64,000 nt of DNA from assembly GCA_012845835.1 (NCBI GenBank), contig JABAKD010000019.1, positions 605,501-669,500 on the forward strand, in the 5' to 3' direction. Below the pieces are notes generated by a model. That model was given only the letters and a program-made list of their open reading frames with translations. It ran no database searches and had not been told where the DNA came from. How positions within the stretch are numbered: position 1 is the stretch's first letter; each line of letters starts with the position of its first letter. The translations under genes and the position numbers were made by a program. This document shows positions 9,818 to 20,952 of the stretch, piece by piece. The stretch is from Undaria pinnatifida. Its lineage: Eukaryota > Sar > Phaeophyceae > Laminariales > Alariaceae.

Positions 9818-10324
9818 CGGCACTTGTTGCACGTAGCTGTCTCGCCAACCTTGCCGCCGCGGCTCTTATTGCGTGCCCCCTGAAACTGGGAGCCGTTGCT
9901 CCATGCCGGCGGACCGCCGAGACCGCCGAAGCCGCCGAGGGCTGACGTTCCACTAAATGCCGTCATCGAGCCGAGAGCCGCGGTGCCGCCCAGGTCACCG
10001 AAGTGCCGGAGAGAGCATGGGTTGCTGAACCGGGTACCCACTCCACGACGAGCTCTTTGAACCGGAGAATTTGTCGGAGCTGAGGAACTTGCCGACGGTC
10101 GTTAACTCTTTGACGATGGCCGACCTGTCAACCATGTCGCCCTCCTCGGGCTCAGATTTCAGCTTGTCCTGGAGCCACTGTGCCGCTACCAAGGGCTGCC
10201 CGTGCTCCAGACAATGCTCGACGCCCGCGACGAGCGTCAAAATGAACGCACGTGCGTCGCGTAAGCTGTCATCGAGACGGGTGAGCCGTTCCAGCTTACT
10301 GATCAGATGCTTGATGTAGGTCAT
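9813..10324 (-). pseudogene. Gag-like ORF of the minus-strand retroelement, cut by Copia-1
   Basis: A minus-strand ORF begins MTYIKHLISKLERLTRLDD and continues through a helical, charged region (LVAGVEHCLEHGQPLVAAQ). One frameshift near 10010 then moves the reading into a Gly-rich stretch (SALGGFGGLGGPPAWSNG) and a basic segment leading to TCNKCRH, where Copia-1 interrupts it. The Cys-rich end is found at 3443-3333. This layout (coiled region, Gly/Ser linker, Cys/His knuckle) is that of a retroelement gag. Apparent coding to the left of 9813 belongs to the LTR and is not part of the gene. Confidence 0.6.
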
Positions 10325-11130
10325 ATGACCGTACTGCTGGGGTTTGGGGAGGCATTTCAGCCGATCCAGCGACGACGTTTCCTGGAGCAGATCGGTGTAC
10401 TTAGCATTCCACTAGAGACGCGCGCCGAATATGCGGGGAAACGGCACAACGCGAGGGCACCAGCGGCGTATATTTTATGAGCGTGAACGGAGAACGAGAG
10501 CACGGAACATCGCCGTCCATATATTCAAGAGCAAGCGCATGAATCTGCTACTTGTGCGCACATGTCCCGCTTAGCGCGCTCCTCTATTTCGCTCGGAGAT
10601 CCCCCTGCGCCAAACGCTGCGGCAGTAATCTGGAAAAGTCTGATGGATTGTCCACATCGCCCGCCGTCACCAGCATGCCAAGAGCGGTCTGAAGGTTCGA
10701 TGCGGAGAGCGACGGGGCCGCTCGAATGGAGCCGTCCAGCGAAATGCCCAACTTCTGTAGCACCCAGCGGCCGGGGTGCCCTGCCCGTCGTTGACTACGA
10801 CCGCCTCCTCTACCACGCTAAAGTCGTCGGGGACGACCGCCTTCGAGGCGTCGATGTTGATTATTCCCGACGTGGACTCAACAAGGAAGGGAAAGAATCA
10901 AAGGGAACAAGGAAAAGGAAAAGGGAAAACACCCCTACGACGGAGGCGCGACGAAAGAAGAGGCTCCTACGGTAGCCGCGCCAAGACCCCGAAGCGAGGC
11001 GAACGGGGTGGCGCGCGGGCTGCCGATTGAAAGTCTCAACAGATCAATTTTCAATCTGTGTTTTCCTCTCGAAACAGGGTGCTGAATCGAAAAGTGAGCG
11101 TGCGTCCTGGCTCTCTTTGAAATAGATAGT
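10325..11130 (-). other. Probable 5' part of the minus-strand element; not resolved
   Basis: Short minus-strand readings such as NIDASKAVVPDDFSVVEEAV (about 10800-10865) could be the N-terminus of the gag-like protein. No clean start, LTR or terminal repeat was found. The purine-rich stretch 10880-10975 is low complexity. The boundary with the Gypsy element to the right is not visible. Confidence 0.3.
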
Positions 11131-11192
11131 CTGTGGGTTCTGTATTTCATGACAGATCTGGGATCGATTTTATCCTTTTCTCATATCTAGAT

Positions 11193-11808
11193 TCAATGAT
11201 ACAGAAGGACGAAGCTATCCAGTTTTATACTCAGCTGGTAGGAGGTCAGGTTCCATGGAGACGTAGTGCCGATGGAGATCGGCAACTGTCGGATACAGGA
11301 AGCAGCGCAAAACCGACCTCATGGTCGGAAATGAAAACTGCTTTTGAAGCATCGCACTTGTCAGCAGACGCTCTAGCACGCTCAGTAGAGCAGATAGTCA
11401 GTCTGACTCCGGGTCCAAATAAGTCAGTCACGTCATAGTCTATATGTAAACCGTCTCCGAGATAGTTTAACCCTTTTAACAATTTGAACCGTCAAGTTCA
11501 AAAACAACATGTACAGCCTGTAGAAGCTTCGCACGTTTTGAGCGTAAACGCTCACACAGTGGTTCTCGTATAAGAACCATGGTTCAGCAGCAGCATCTCA
11601 CTTGTCTAGTTCGAAGATGCCTGAAACTAAGTCGTCTACGTGTAGGTTGAACATCACCCGTGATCACTCACCCTGTTCAGTATCAGGGTGCACGGCTAGA
11701 GATAAGTCCAGTCACGCCAGTAATGATTGTTTTAATCACCCCCTGTTTGGGGAGGCTAACCTAGCGCGGTATCGGGAGAGGAGAGCTCGACGTCAGAAGT
11801 CCACCTGA
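11193..11808 (+). pseudogene. Gypsy gag remnants with Cys/His knuckle
   Basis: Two short frames remain. The first (11193-11438) contains MIQKDEAIQFYTQLV and a helical segment, compatible with the end of a capsid domain. The second (11602-11808) contains CSVSGCTARDKSSHASNDC, a C-x4-C-x7-H-x4-C arrangement that departs from the usual C-x2-C-x4-H-x4-C knuckle. Assignment to gag rests on position and this Cys/His cluster. Confidence 0.5.
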
Positions 11809-12354
11809 CGGTGCCCAGTTGTGGAAGTCGTTCCCGCAGTTGGGAGGTTGTTCTGGGTTTCCCCCCAGATCGATTGTCCATCGGTTTCTGTACGGTCGGG
11901 TAACCAGAGGGACGACATAGGGAAGCACGTGCTTTCCGAGTCGCTCACCCTCGAAGATATGTCCATCTGTGATGAGACAAGTAAGGATACTGCAGTCGTA
12001 GATCCTTCCCCTATAAGTAAGCGTGTGCGTTTTGCAGACAGTGTACCTGGTAGGTCGTTAGTTGACATGTGTCCCGCAGACCCTCATGTAGGCAATACGC
12101 AGGCGGTTTTTTTTTCGCCAGTACCTATTGAATCCGTGTCTAGGGATGTAGGTAATAAACAGGTGGATTCTTCGTTGCCAGCGATTGATAAGTCTGTGTC
12201 TATGGATGTCAATGAAGACTGCCTCGATCATGAAAGGAGCAGTACTCGTGATAATAATTTACATGAAGAATGGTACGCCTGTGCTTTATCGCGTCGTACG
12301 CGATCGCCGCTTACGCTTGCTTTCTCGTCTCATCGCGTTCATCTATGAGGACGT

Positions 12355-12705
12355 ATTGGAGGCTTCGAGGTGCCTCGTGTCACTGTTGACACGGCAAGCG
12401 ATGTTCCATGTGTGGCTTTCTCGTTTGTTTGTGAAACGCCACCCTATCTTGAAAAATGAAACGATACATGTCGTCCCACCTGCACGTTGAAAGCCGCAAA
12501 TGGATCAGTGATGGAAATACTAGGGTTCATTCGCTTTGATCTACAACTGGGGGACGTCACTCGCCCAGTAGAAGCGCTTGCCATTCCATCGCTGCGTCCT
12601 GACGATATCCTGTCCGATAACAACGGCATGTCTTTATTTGGTGCGAAACTTGACTGGAAAAATCAATGCATTACTTTTCACTCACACGTGAAACAACTAG
12701 TCTAG
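12355..12705 (+). pseudogene. Gypsy retropepsin-like protease remnant
   Basis: The frame reads EVPRVTVDTASDVPCVAFSF, in which the catalytic triplet is DTA instead of DTG. After a stop it continues LGFIRFDLQLGDVTRPVEAL and DDILSDNNGMSLFGAKLDW, matching the flap and C-terminal part of Gypsy proteases. The Gly-to-Ala change at the active site and the stop suggest it is dead. Confidence 0.6.
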
Positions 12706-13321
12706 CCTATAATACCCGCTGTTCATCGTGTTGATTCAAATACCACTGGATCACCAATTTCACCAGCAGGAGCAACCTCTGTGTCTGTCGCATCCGTCCA
12801 TGCTGACTTTGAGGCTATCTCTGTTAGTCTAAAATCCTGTTTTTATTTACCAGCAGGAACTAAGACATCGGTTGTTGTCTTCACCGATACTAAACCTCCG
12901 GTTGCTACTGATGTCGTATTAGAACCTCGTATAATATCTCAATCCGAATTCTCCGAAAAATTGGAACAAAACAATTCCAAATTTTCGAATGTGTTGTTGT
13001 TGCACGTACTGTAGCAGCATGGCGTGCAGCGGATGGGTCCGTCTGGTTGCAAATCGTGAATCCGTCTACGCACGGTGTCACTATACCCGCACATCTAGCG
13101 CTTGCTCTCTTGTCAGCAGCCAGTGTGACGGATACACCTTAATTACGGATAAGTGCGGTAGCCGCATCACCCAAAAACAAGGATGAACTATTTATAGCAG
13201 CTGCGCGAGAAGCACTAGAGCCAGCCCTTGCTAAAGCGTTTGCTGACACTACTTTCTCACCCGAACAAGTTTCGGAGGTTATAAACCTAGTCTATGCACA
13301 AAATAACTCCCAGTCTTTTCG

Positions 13322-14058
13322 TTGTCAGCGGATGAGTTGAGCTGTTGTAAAATCGCCGAAGCTGCATTCCCGTTACAACCAGGCATTCGTCCGGTTGATC
13401 GTGCGCCGTACCGTACCTCACCCCGCCTTCAAAAACAAATCGATGATCAAGTCGACAAGGTACTGAAGCAGGGAATAATAGAGGAACGCACAAGTGCTGG
13501 GGGTGTAGTCCTGTTACTATTGTCAGCAAAGCTGATGGGTCACCACGGTGCTGTGTTGACTACCGTTACACTCTTGATCGTCATCTCGTCCGAAATACAT
13601 GGCCCATGCCCAACATCGAAACTCATCTCGACTCTGTGGGTGGAGCCAAGTTCATCACAGTAGCCGACGTCCAGAGTGCTTTTCACCAGCTTCCTGTTGC
13701 TGACTCGGGCATCGAATTAACTGCTTTTGTTACAGCTGAAGGCAAGTACTGCTTTAAACGCATGCCGTTCGGAGTTTGTAACGCACCCTAGTTGTACCAA
13801 CATATGATGTCGCTCGCTCTTCTTGGTGATACTGGTTCAGCGAATGGTATTTTGTGTTATATGGATGATTTAATAGCTTGTTCATCTACGTGGGAAGCCC
13901 ATCTGTTGTCACTCGAACGCATGTTTTTAGCTTTACAAGCAGCTGGTTTGACGCTAAAACCGTCCAAGTTACAGTTCGGTTCGAAACAAGTTAAATATTT
14001 GGGTCCTGTCATATCGGAACATGGTATCACTATTGGTGATGACCGTATTGTTGTATGA
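13322..14058 (+). pseudogene. Gypsy reverse transcriptase, interrupted
   Basis: RT motifs appear in order: FPLQPGIRPVDRAPYRTSP and VLKQGIIEERTSAGG (entry), then after a frameshift near 13520 NTWPMPNIETHLDSVGGAKF, VADVQSAFHQLPV (motif A Asp) and FKRMPFGVCNAP. A TAG follows directly at 13789-13791, and then GILCYMDDLIACSS (catalytic YMDD) and KLQFGSKQVKYLG. All are signature Ty3/Gypsy RT blocks. The stop and frameshift show loss of function. Confidence 0.88.
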
Positions 14059-14128
14059 AAGCCATTAGACTAGACTAGACTAGACTATTAACAGTGAGTT
14101 GCCAGACCCGAAGAATATCAATGTATGA

Positions 14129-14926
14129 ATGAATTGCTTGCGTTCTTTATTGGACACACTCAATTTCGTACGCCGGTTTGCACCAGACTATGCTGAAGTT
14201 ACAGCACCTCTGGTCGAGCTTACTAAAAATCAATATAAGCAACGGCGGGAATTTGATAAACACTGGGGAACAACTCAATCTGAAGCAGTAACCCGGATTA
14301 AGAAGTTGTTATCTTCCCCACCAGTATTACATTTCCCTGATTATTCTAAAGAGTTTATCGTACATGTAGATGCAATTGAAGCAGGAGTCGGAGCATTCTT
14401 AGCCCAAAACGCCAACGAAGGATCTGATAAACCAGACCTAATAGTCATTGCCTACGTTAGGAAACGTTTTAACAAAAGACAAAAACATTATTCAGCAACG
14501 ATGAATGCGTATTGTGGAGTTGTTCTCGCTCTGCAGCATTGGCGTCCGTACCTTTGTTGAGGCAAACATTTTAAATGCGTCACCGACCACGCTGCTCTCA
14601 CGCATCTATATTATATGCAAGACACGTCCAACATGTCAACACGATGGGCCATTGCCTTGCAAAGTTTCGATTTTACAGTCGAGCATAAGCCGCGAAAATT
14701 ACACGTAGATCAGGACACACTATTATCCGGACTGTTTGGCGATATACCAGAGGACACAACCCAAGGAAAGACGTCTCTTTCTGATGCGCTGCCGTCGCAA
14801 CCCACGTTAGCCTCGATCTGTCGTAATGTACCACAAGATGGGCAACCCTATCGCCCACCAACTCCTCGTGCGTATGAATTGCATTCTAATAATCTGAATG
14901 AACACTGCTTAGTTAGTCGAGAGTGA
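14129..14926 (+). pseudogene. Gypsy RT thumb and RNase H remnant
   Basis: The frame carries LNFVRRFAPDYAEVTAPL, the RT thumb, then FPDYSKEFIVHVDAIEAG (RNase H first Asp region) and KRQKHYSATMNAYCGVVLAL. After a stop near 14559 it continues DHAALTHLYYM and RWAIALQSFDFTVEHKPRK. This ends the RNase H; the expected integrase zinc domain does not follow. Confidence 0.85.
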
Positions 14927-14929
14927 TCG

Positions 14930-15700
14930 TGAATTGTGTGCGAGTATCGTACCAGTTTTTCCTACATTAGACCCGGAGAAGTTTATAGAAGGGCAGAAAT
15001 TAGAATTTAGAACATACTTGAAGTGTAAGATGATCCCAACCATTCTCCCCTTCCGCGACGAGAAACACTTCAACCCGCGAGTAATTCCTTCATATTATGT
15101 TGTCGTAGATCCTGATTTCAATCTTTTCGGGAACTAAATCACCAATACCAAATTAAGATGAAGAATATCCCCGTTTGATGTTCAGTTTCCAAGTCCGTTT
15201 TCGTGGGGAAGGTCCAAATAACGATGGCCGGTATCACCGTCGCCAAATTCCCCATCGCAGTGAATTTATTCGCTCATATTTTGCGAGCATTCAGGACGTC
15301 CCTTCTGATCCGCAAACACTAACAACTCCCGCGCCCCCAGTCTACCAAACTGTCGAGGTTGAGTCAACGGTGCCATCACGTTTATGCCGCGGTATGAGTT
15401 GGATACCAAAGTCGATAGTGGGCACGGTAGGTCGTCAACCACCTCTCTGTTCGATGTCATATTTTCCTTGTGTAAGGCAATATGTCAGATTTGACATCAT
15501 CTATGTTCGACGATCGTCGTTGTCAAGAAGATTTTCGTATATACAGACTGATCCCCTGTATACAGTCTGTCTGCAAGTCCGTCGATGGTAGTCGTTTTGA
15601 GTTAGACATGTTGTGTTCCTGTAAATTGTGGTCAGTGTGAGAAAGATCACATTTAGAGTGAATGAATGGGGACGCCCACGAGCTCTGAATGTAATATCAA
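14930..15700 (+). other. Unrecognised sequence downstream of the Gypsy RNase H
   Basis: Two plus-strand ORFs (14934-15137 and 15175-15591) have no motif I recognise. They may be decayed linker or integrase sequence of the Gypsy element or an unrelated insertion. No terminal repeats were seen. Confidence 0.25.
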
Positions 15701-15704
15701 CTCA

Positions 15705-16025
15705 CTACCCGAAAAGATGACGTTCCGGGTGGCTATCTCCGCCAAAACCTGACGGGGGCAGGCCGGGTCGACATACCCACGCATCTGTATACAACTATAG
15801 CTTGCGCTGCCGGGGCTGTAACGAGGACCACTGATAGGGACAGCTCACGCTATCACTATAGTGGGATCCGGAGGACGCGCAAGCTAGCGCTGGGTTGCGA
15901 AAACAACTGAGTTCAATCGACACACTACGCGTATGCAAATACGTGGAAGTGTGGTGAGCTTATTAAGCTTTATTTTGCCACATCCGCCGGAGGATATAGA
16001 CTATATATACAAAAAAAAACTCACT
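15705..16025 (+). repeat. Dispersed repeat, related to 57345-57775
   Basis: Blocks such as GGGTCGACATAC, CATGCATCTGTATACA-like, GTTGCGAA...TTGAGTT, GACACAC, GTGGTGAG, AAGCTTT and CATCCGCCGGAG occur in the same order in both places. This points to two diverged copies of one repeat family, possibly a solo LTR. Copia-2 inserted just to its right. Confidence 0.65.
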
Positions 16026-16148
16026 AAGTTGCTGATGTACAAGATACAAAGATGTCTAAGTTCCCATCTGGTCGTTGTCATACACCAGATTGTATCATGG
16101 TTGTTGCATAGCAGGTTCTGCCCTTGGTACAGGCTGAACGTGCGGGTG

Positions 16149-16153
16149 TGGAG
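16149..16153. repeat. Left target-site duplication of Copia-2 (TGGAG)
   Basis: TGGAG directly precedes the 5' LTR and is repeated exactly at 22702-22706. Confidence 0.9.
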
Positions 16154-16700
16154 TGTTAAAGAGTACGATTCACAAGGAATCCATCGTATATAGGTAGATG
16201 TTCATTACGTAGTCAAATATGTGTATGCAGAGTACTGGATAAGCTGTCGAACCATGTGATAGAAGTTGTTTTATTTGGTATGGAAGAGGACACATATATG
16301 GTACTGCGTTCCACCAAGTGATAACGCGTTGATGAGTCACGTGCGTAAGATCAAAGCGTTGACTAGGTCACGTGCCTAAGATCGAAGTGTTTACTACGTC
16401 ACGTGCGTAAGATTGACCTGGGTGTCGTATGTAGTGGATACCACCATACGAGATAATTTGGTAGAGTACAAAGGTACAAAGGAAGAGACACGAGTACTTG
16501 CACATCGAATTCACTCTTCACATCTGAATCTGGACGTGGACAGTTCATAGTGACATAAGTTTTTGTTGGCCCAACGAGAGCCCATTTAAAGTGATCCGCC
16601 ATCGTCTGAACCATCATCAGTCAGGCTCGAGCTCGTCTCGCCACGACTCTGTGTTAGCCTCGAAGACCGTCATCGGTCAGGCACCACTACATTTCTAACA
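16154..16700 (+). repeat. Copia-2 5' LTR
   Basis: It starts TGTTAAAGAG and ends TTTCTAACA, and carries the three-copy CACGTG-containing repeat at about 16337-16410 (one copy altered at GTGCCTAAG). It is similar to the LTRs of Copia-1 and to 22154-22701. Confidence 0.93.
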
Positions 16701-16720
16701 GGTTATGAGCCTCGTTAGCG
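16701..16720 (+). promoter_or_regulatory. Copia-2 primer-binding site
   Basis: GGTTATGAGCCTCGTTAGCG abuts the LTR, identical to the Copia-1 site, and is complementary to a methionine tRNA anticodon arm. Confidence 0.65.
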
Positions 16721-16858
16721 TGTAACACACAGCGCATCAACATCCCTTGCGGTGGAGCACAAGACTGGTGATTTTGCTGGAACACTACGCAAGAAACTTG
16801 GAACCAAACGTGAGTCGAGTCGAACGGCACTGGAACAACGTGCACGAAGAAAAAGAGA

Positions 16859-17254
16859 GCCCGGCGGACGGACCGGCAAGCTTCAGGCGATCTGCGTACA
16901 GGATCGAGCTGAACGAGAAAAGGAAACCCGGCGGACGGACCGGCACGCTTCAGGCGATCTGCGTACAGGATCGAGCTGAACGAGAATAGGAAGCCTGGCG
17001 GACGGACCGGCACGCTTCAGGTAATCTGCGTACAGGATCGAGCTGAACGAGAAAAGGAAGCCTGGTGGACAGACCGGCACGCTTCAAGCGATCTGCGTAC
17101 AAGAACGAGCTGAAGAAAAAAGGAAGCCCGGTGGACATACCGGCACGCTTCAGGTGATCTGCGTACAAGATCGAGCTGAACGAGAAAAGGAAACGAGGAA
17201 AACCCGGCGAGCGGGTCGGCACGCGTCAGGCGTCCCGCGGACAGGATCGAGCTA
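16859..17254 (+). repeat. Copia-2 leader tandem repeat, 6 units
   Basis: Units begin at about 16859, 16925, 16993, 17060, 17126 and 17202 (66-76 bp each). Copia-1 has three, so copy number changes between elements of one family. Confidence 0.88.
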
Positions 17255-17314
17255 CAAGCGCGAGAATAAACACGACCGTACAGAGCCAGCACAAGCAACG
17301 CACTTAGAGCAGTC

Positions 17315-18217
17315 ATGGAGGAGCCCGGTAACGTCGTGACAATGACCATAAGGAATATTCCCAGATTTGATGGGACCAAACCGGAGAACTATCGCGAATG
17401 GAGCTCAAAGACCCGCGCAGTCTTGTTTATGTCAAACAAAGACGTGTTTGATGTTCTGAACGGATCGATTGAACCGGTACCAGCAGTCACAGACAGTGAC
17501 ACCCCGGACACTCCGACAAATCTGGTGGAAATTCGACGCTGGAAGCGAGCGTGCGAGACCCTCTTCTTCGTACTTTACCTCGTCACTAGCGGCCCTGCAG
17601 CTACACTAGTTCGACAATATGAAGACAGGACTTCGGCGGGGGGTCTGGGACACGGACAGAAGGCGTGGAACGCTTTGTATACCAAGTGCAACAGCAACAG
17701 CAAGGAAGCACGGCGAGCCTGCTACGAGAAGCTTGTGAGCTTCCGGATGGAGGAAGGGCACGATCCTGATGACTATACCATCAAGCTATTGGAGATTCGA
17801 GGGCGGCTGCATGAAATGGGAGAAAAAATCTCGGACGAGAGGTTTGAAGACATTCTATTGCAAGGCCTGACCGACGACTATGAGTTCGTGAAGATGACGA
17901 GCTTTCACAGCCCAAACTTTAGCGTTAACGAGATTCGATCAATGATGAGAAACTTGTACATCGACCGACTCTCGAGACCAGGACATGTAAACAAGCTAGC
18001 CGGCAGAGGAGCGGCAATGACAACCACCAAAGGATCACGGAAGTTACGATGCTACAACTGCCAAGAATTCGGACACATGCAGCGAGACTGCACAAACAGC
18101 AAGAAGAAGATATCTGATACACCAAAATGGTGCTCGCTACACAACGCTACGACACACAGCGATGCCGAGTGCAACGCTCAGAAAGCAAAGCACAATACGG
18201 AGAACCAACCACAATGA
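17315..18217 (+). CDS. Copia-2 gag (300 aa, ended by an acquired TGA)
   Basis: This is the gag protein with the knuckle CYNCQEFGHMQRDC, which keeps a cleaner C-x2-C-x4-H-x4-C consensus than Copia-1. It is closely similar to the first 300 residues of the Copia-1 ORF. The stop replaces the GGA codon found in Copia-1 after NTENQPQ, separating gag from protease. The frame downstream of the stop is open, so this is a point lesion. Confidence 0.88.
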   Translation: MEEPGNVVTMTIRNIPRFDGTKPENYREWSSKTRAVLFMSNKDVFDVLNGSIEPVPAVTDSDTPDTPTNLVEIRRWKRACETLFFVLYLVTSGPAATLVRQYEDRTSAGGLGHGQKAWNALYTKCNSNSKEARRACYEKLVSFRMEEGHDPDDYTIKLLEIRGRLHEMGEKISDERFEDILLQGLTDDYEFVKMTSFHSPNFSVNEIRSMMRNLYIDRLSRPGHVNKLAGRGAAMTTTKGSRKLRCYNCQEFGHMQRDCTNSKKKISDTPKWCSLHNATTHSDAECNAQKAKHNTENQPQ

Positions 18218-19360
18218 GAAGTACAAAGTGCTCACACAGCGACTGAGTCGGCGGCGACGGAAGAAGAAGACGACGTTGGGTATGCCCTCGTGACGGCTGG
18301 GTGGACCCCATCAGCAGAGTTTCAGGAAACTGCGCAACCAAACGAGAGAAGGGAGACTAGTGCTGACACACCCAGACTTGCTCCGAAAACCTTGACCATG
18401 CTGATGGATAGTGGAACATCCGGGCATTACTTTGATGATGAACTTCACCCGAGTCTGAAGCACAAGCTGCTAAACTATAAGCCTCTCGAGAAACCCCATA
18501 AGATACTGACCGCAGGACGACACGTTCTCCCGGGAACGGCGACCGGTACGATTTCGGGAAAAATCATCGACACGGACGGCAACAAGCATCCGGTAGAACA
18601 TGCAGGCTTGGTCGCACCAGGGAAACATCATCGTTTCTTAGCACTGCTGCTGCTGTTGCTGCTGCTGCTGCCCAAACTCGAGGACAAGACCTGCGAAGGG
18701 GTACTCTGTGGGTACAGCTTGAATAGCACAGCATACCGGATATATAGAAACAAGACGGCGCGAGTGACAGAGAGCCGCAACGTCACCTTCATCGAGACCC
18801 CAGCATCGACACTGGCTGATTGCACAGGGGGCAACACCACTGGCGACGCCGTCAGTACTCACGAAGACAGCTCGCTGGGAGAAAACACCCAAGACATCTG
18901 TATCACGTACAGCGAAGAGATAGACAGCCTCCTGAAGAAAGTGTCGAAGCTCACGAGTAGCAATTTGGACCACTCAACATCAGCTGGCGAGGAGGATCCG
19001 GTCGCCGAAGGCGCCGGCAGTGACGAGACGCTCGAGACGATCCGGACAGGAGCATGGCCGACATACCACGAACTCGGAGGCGCAACATGGTTGGGCACAC
19101 GCGCAAATGGTGCGGTAACTCCGGTCTCACGCAAAGGACTATACCTTCACCAGCAGCGAGAACCGCGTAACCTGGGATTGCTCACTAGCCCAATGGTAAG
19201 TGACAAAAAGGTAGCGCATGAGAAAGAAAACACGATGGAATACGCGCTGGTAGGTGAGACAGAACACAGCTCAGATGGGGCACTAGAGCACAGGATGGAA
19301 GTATACATTGACTACGCCCTAGATACTGGAAACCCAGTCTGTGAGCACAGTTCGGATAGG
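18218..19360 (+). pseudogene. Copia-2 protease, integrase C-terminal remnant and linker
   Basis: The frame is open from the TGA to about 19357. It has the protease site LMDSGTSGHYFDDELHPS, KILTAGRHVLPGTATGTISG, then the CTG-encoded Leu run (about 18643-18672), then PKLEDKTCEGVLCGYSLNST and RNVTFIETPAST. The integrase core is missing here too. Where Copia-1 has TAA at 6213, this copy reads KGLYLHQQ, so the linker is intact until a 1-bp deletion at about 19357. Confidence 0.82.
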
Positions 19361-20952
19361 AGGTCATTACGATCCCGAACACGTTCAAGGAGGCGATGGA
19401 ATCGCCACAGACGGCCAAGTGGAGAGAAGACAAAAACAAGGAGATGGACAGCCTCCAGAAACACGCAGTCTTCGACCTGGTATCTCCAGACGCAGTACCA
19501 CCGTGGAGCAAAAGGTGGTCGGGACCAAATGGGTCTTTAAGGTCAAAGCCGATCACACGCTGAAAGGTAGAGTTGTGGTTCAGGGCTGGGGACAAGTACC
19601 GGGAATCGACTGTGGCTGCACGTATGCACCAGTATGCCCTACCCAGAGCATTCGCATGGCACTTGATATAGCTGCGGGCGAGGACTGGAAAGTATTCCAG
19701 CTTGATGTACAGACGGCGTTTCTAAACGCCGAAGTACAGAACGAGATGTATGTGAAGACTCCTCCCGGCTACGAATCGCTTGAAGTTACAACTGGACGTC
19801 CCAACGTGATGAAACTCAAGGAGAGCCTATACGGACTTCGTCAAAGCCCTCGCAACTGGTTCAACACCATCGACGATTCACTGAGGAATATCAGGTTCAC
19901 AGCGACTGGGTCTGATCCATGTGTCTATTCTTCGGCTCAAACGACAACCTCAGCGTTCTGACCATGTACGTAGACGACCTCCTTCTTCTTGGAGGAAACA
20001 CGCCGCTACTGAAGGACCTTAAAATCCAGCTGATGGGCCGATTCGTCATGACCAACATGGGGGACGTCTCGATGGTGCTAGGCATACAAATCACCAGAGA
20101 CAGGGAGGCTAAAACTCGGACCATTAGCCAAGAGCATTACGCCAAGTCAGTCCTGGCGCGATTTGGCATGGCAGAATGCAACCCAGTGCACACGACGGGA
20201 GCAGGAGCGGAGTTATCCCTCAAGCAACCGGACACGATGCTGCTAGACTCTACGGGCATCCAACTTTACCAGGCCATCACGGAGTCTCTGATGTACCTGA
20301 GCCAATGCACGCGATACGATATCACCTACGCCGTCAACCAACTGGCCCGAGCCATGAGCAAACCATCCAAACATCACATGACAGCAGCAAATCATCTTCT
20401 CCGCTACCTAAAGGCCTGGCGATCACGTACAAGACAGGGTGTTTCGAAATGACGGGGTGTTGCGATGCGAGCTGGGGAAACAACCCTGAAAACGGCGAGT
20501 CAACCTCCGGCTACTTGTTCATGCTGGCTGGAGGACCACTAAGCTTCAAGACTGCGCTCCAGAACGTGACGGCGCAGTCGACTCTTAAGGCGGAACTCAT
20601 CTCAATGGCGCAGGCAAGCAAGGAGGCGGTGTACCTATCCAACACGATAGCCGAGATGGGATTTGGAAAGCTGTTTGAAAGTATACCGCTCTTTGGCGAC
20701 AACACCGGAGCCCTACACATAGCAGGAAACAGCACCTACAGCTCTCGCACGAAACACATCGCTCTGCGCTTCTTTTACTTGAAGGAGCTAGTCAAGGACA
20801 GCAAAATCACCTTCCACCACGTGGCAACACGGAAACAACTGGAAGACGTAGAGACTAAGTTCCTCACGAAGAACACGCATCGGCACCTACTGAACCTTAT
20901 CGAGGCATACACCACAAGAAATGAGATCAAAAGGGGAAACGAGCAACCCTAG
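19361..20952 (+). pseudogene. Copia-2 RT-RNase H, frameshifted
   Basis: This is a close copy of the Copia-1 RT-RNase H, broken by a 2-bp gain at about 19502, a 1-bp loss at about 19926 and a 10-bp deletion at about 20413. Recognisable blocks include QLDVQTAFLNAEVQNEMYVK, LKESLYGLRQSPRNW, TMYVDDLLLLGG (catalytic YVDD) and FGDNTGALHIAGNSTYSSR. It cannot make a full protein. Confidence 0.9.

Larger units (their letters stand above)
11193..14926 (+). mobile_element. Decayed Ty3/Gypsy retrotransposon (gag-PR-RT-RNase H)
   Basis: Gag fragments, a protease, RT and RNase H occur in Gypsy order on the plus strand, all interrupted by stops or frameshifts. Integrase motifs (HHCC, DDE) were not found after RNase H, and no LTR pair was recognised, so it is truncated at both ends or its LTRs have diverged. 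Codons are more A/T-rich than in the neighbouring Copia copies, suggesting a different source or age. A GACTA microsatellite at about 14071-14090 sits inside the pol reading frame. Confidence 0.85.
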
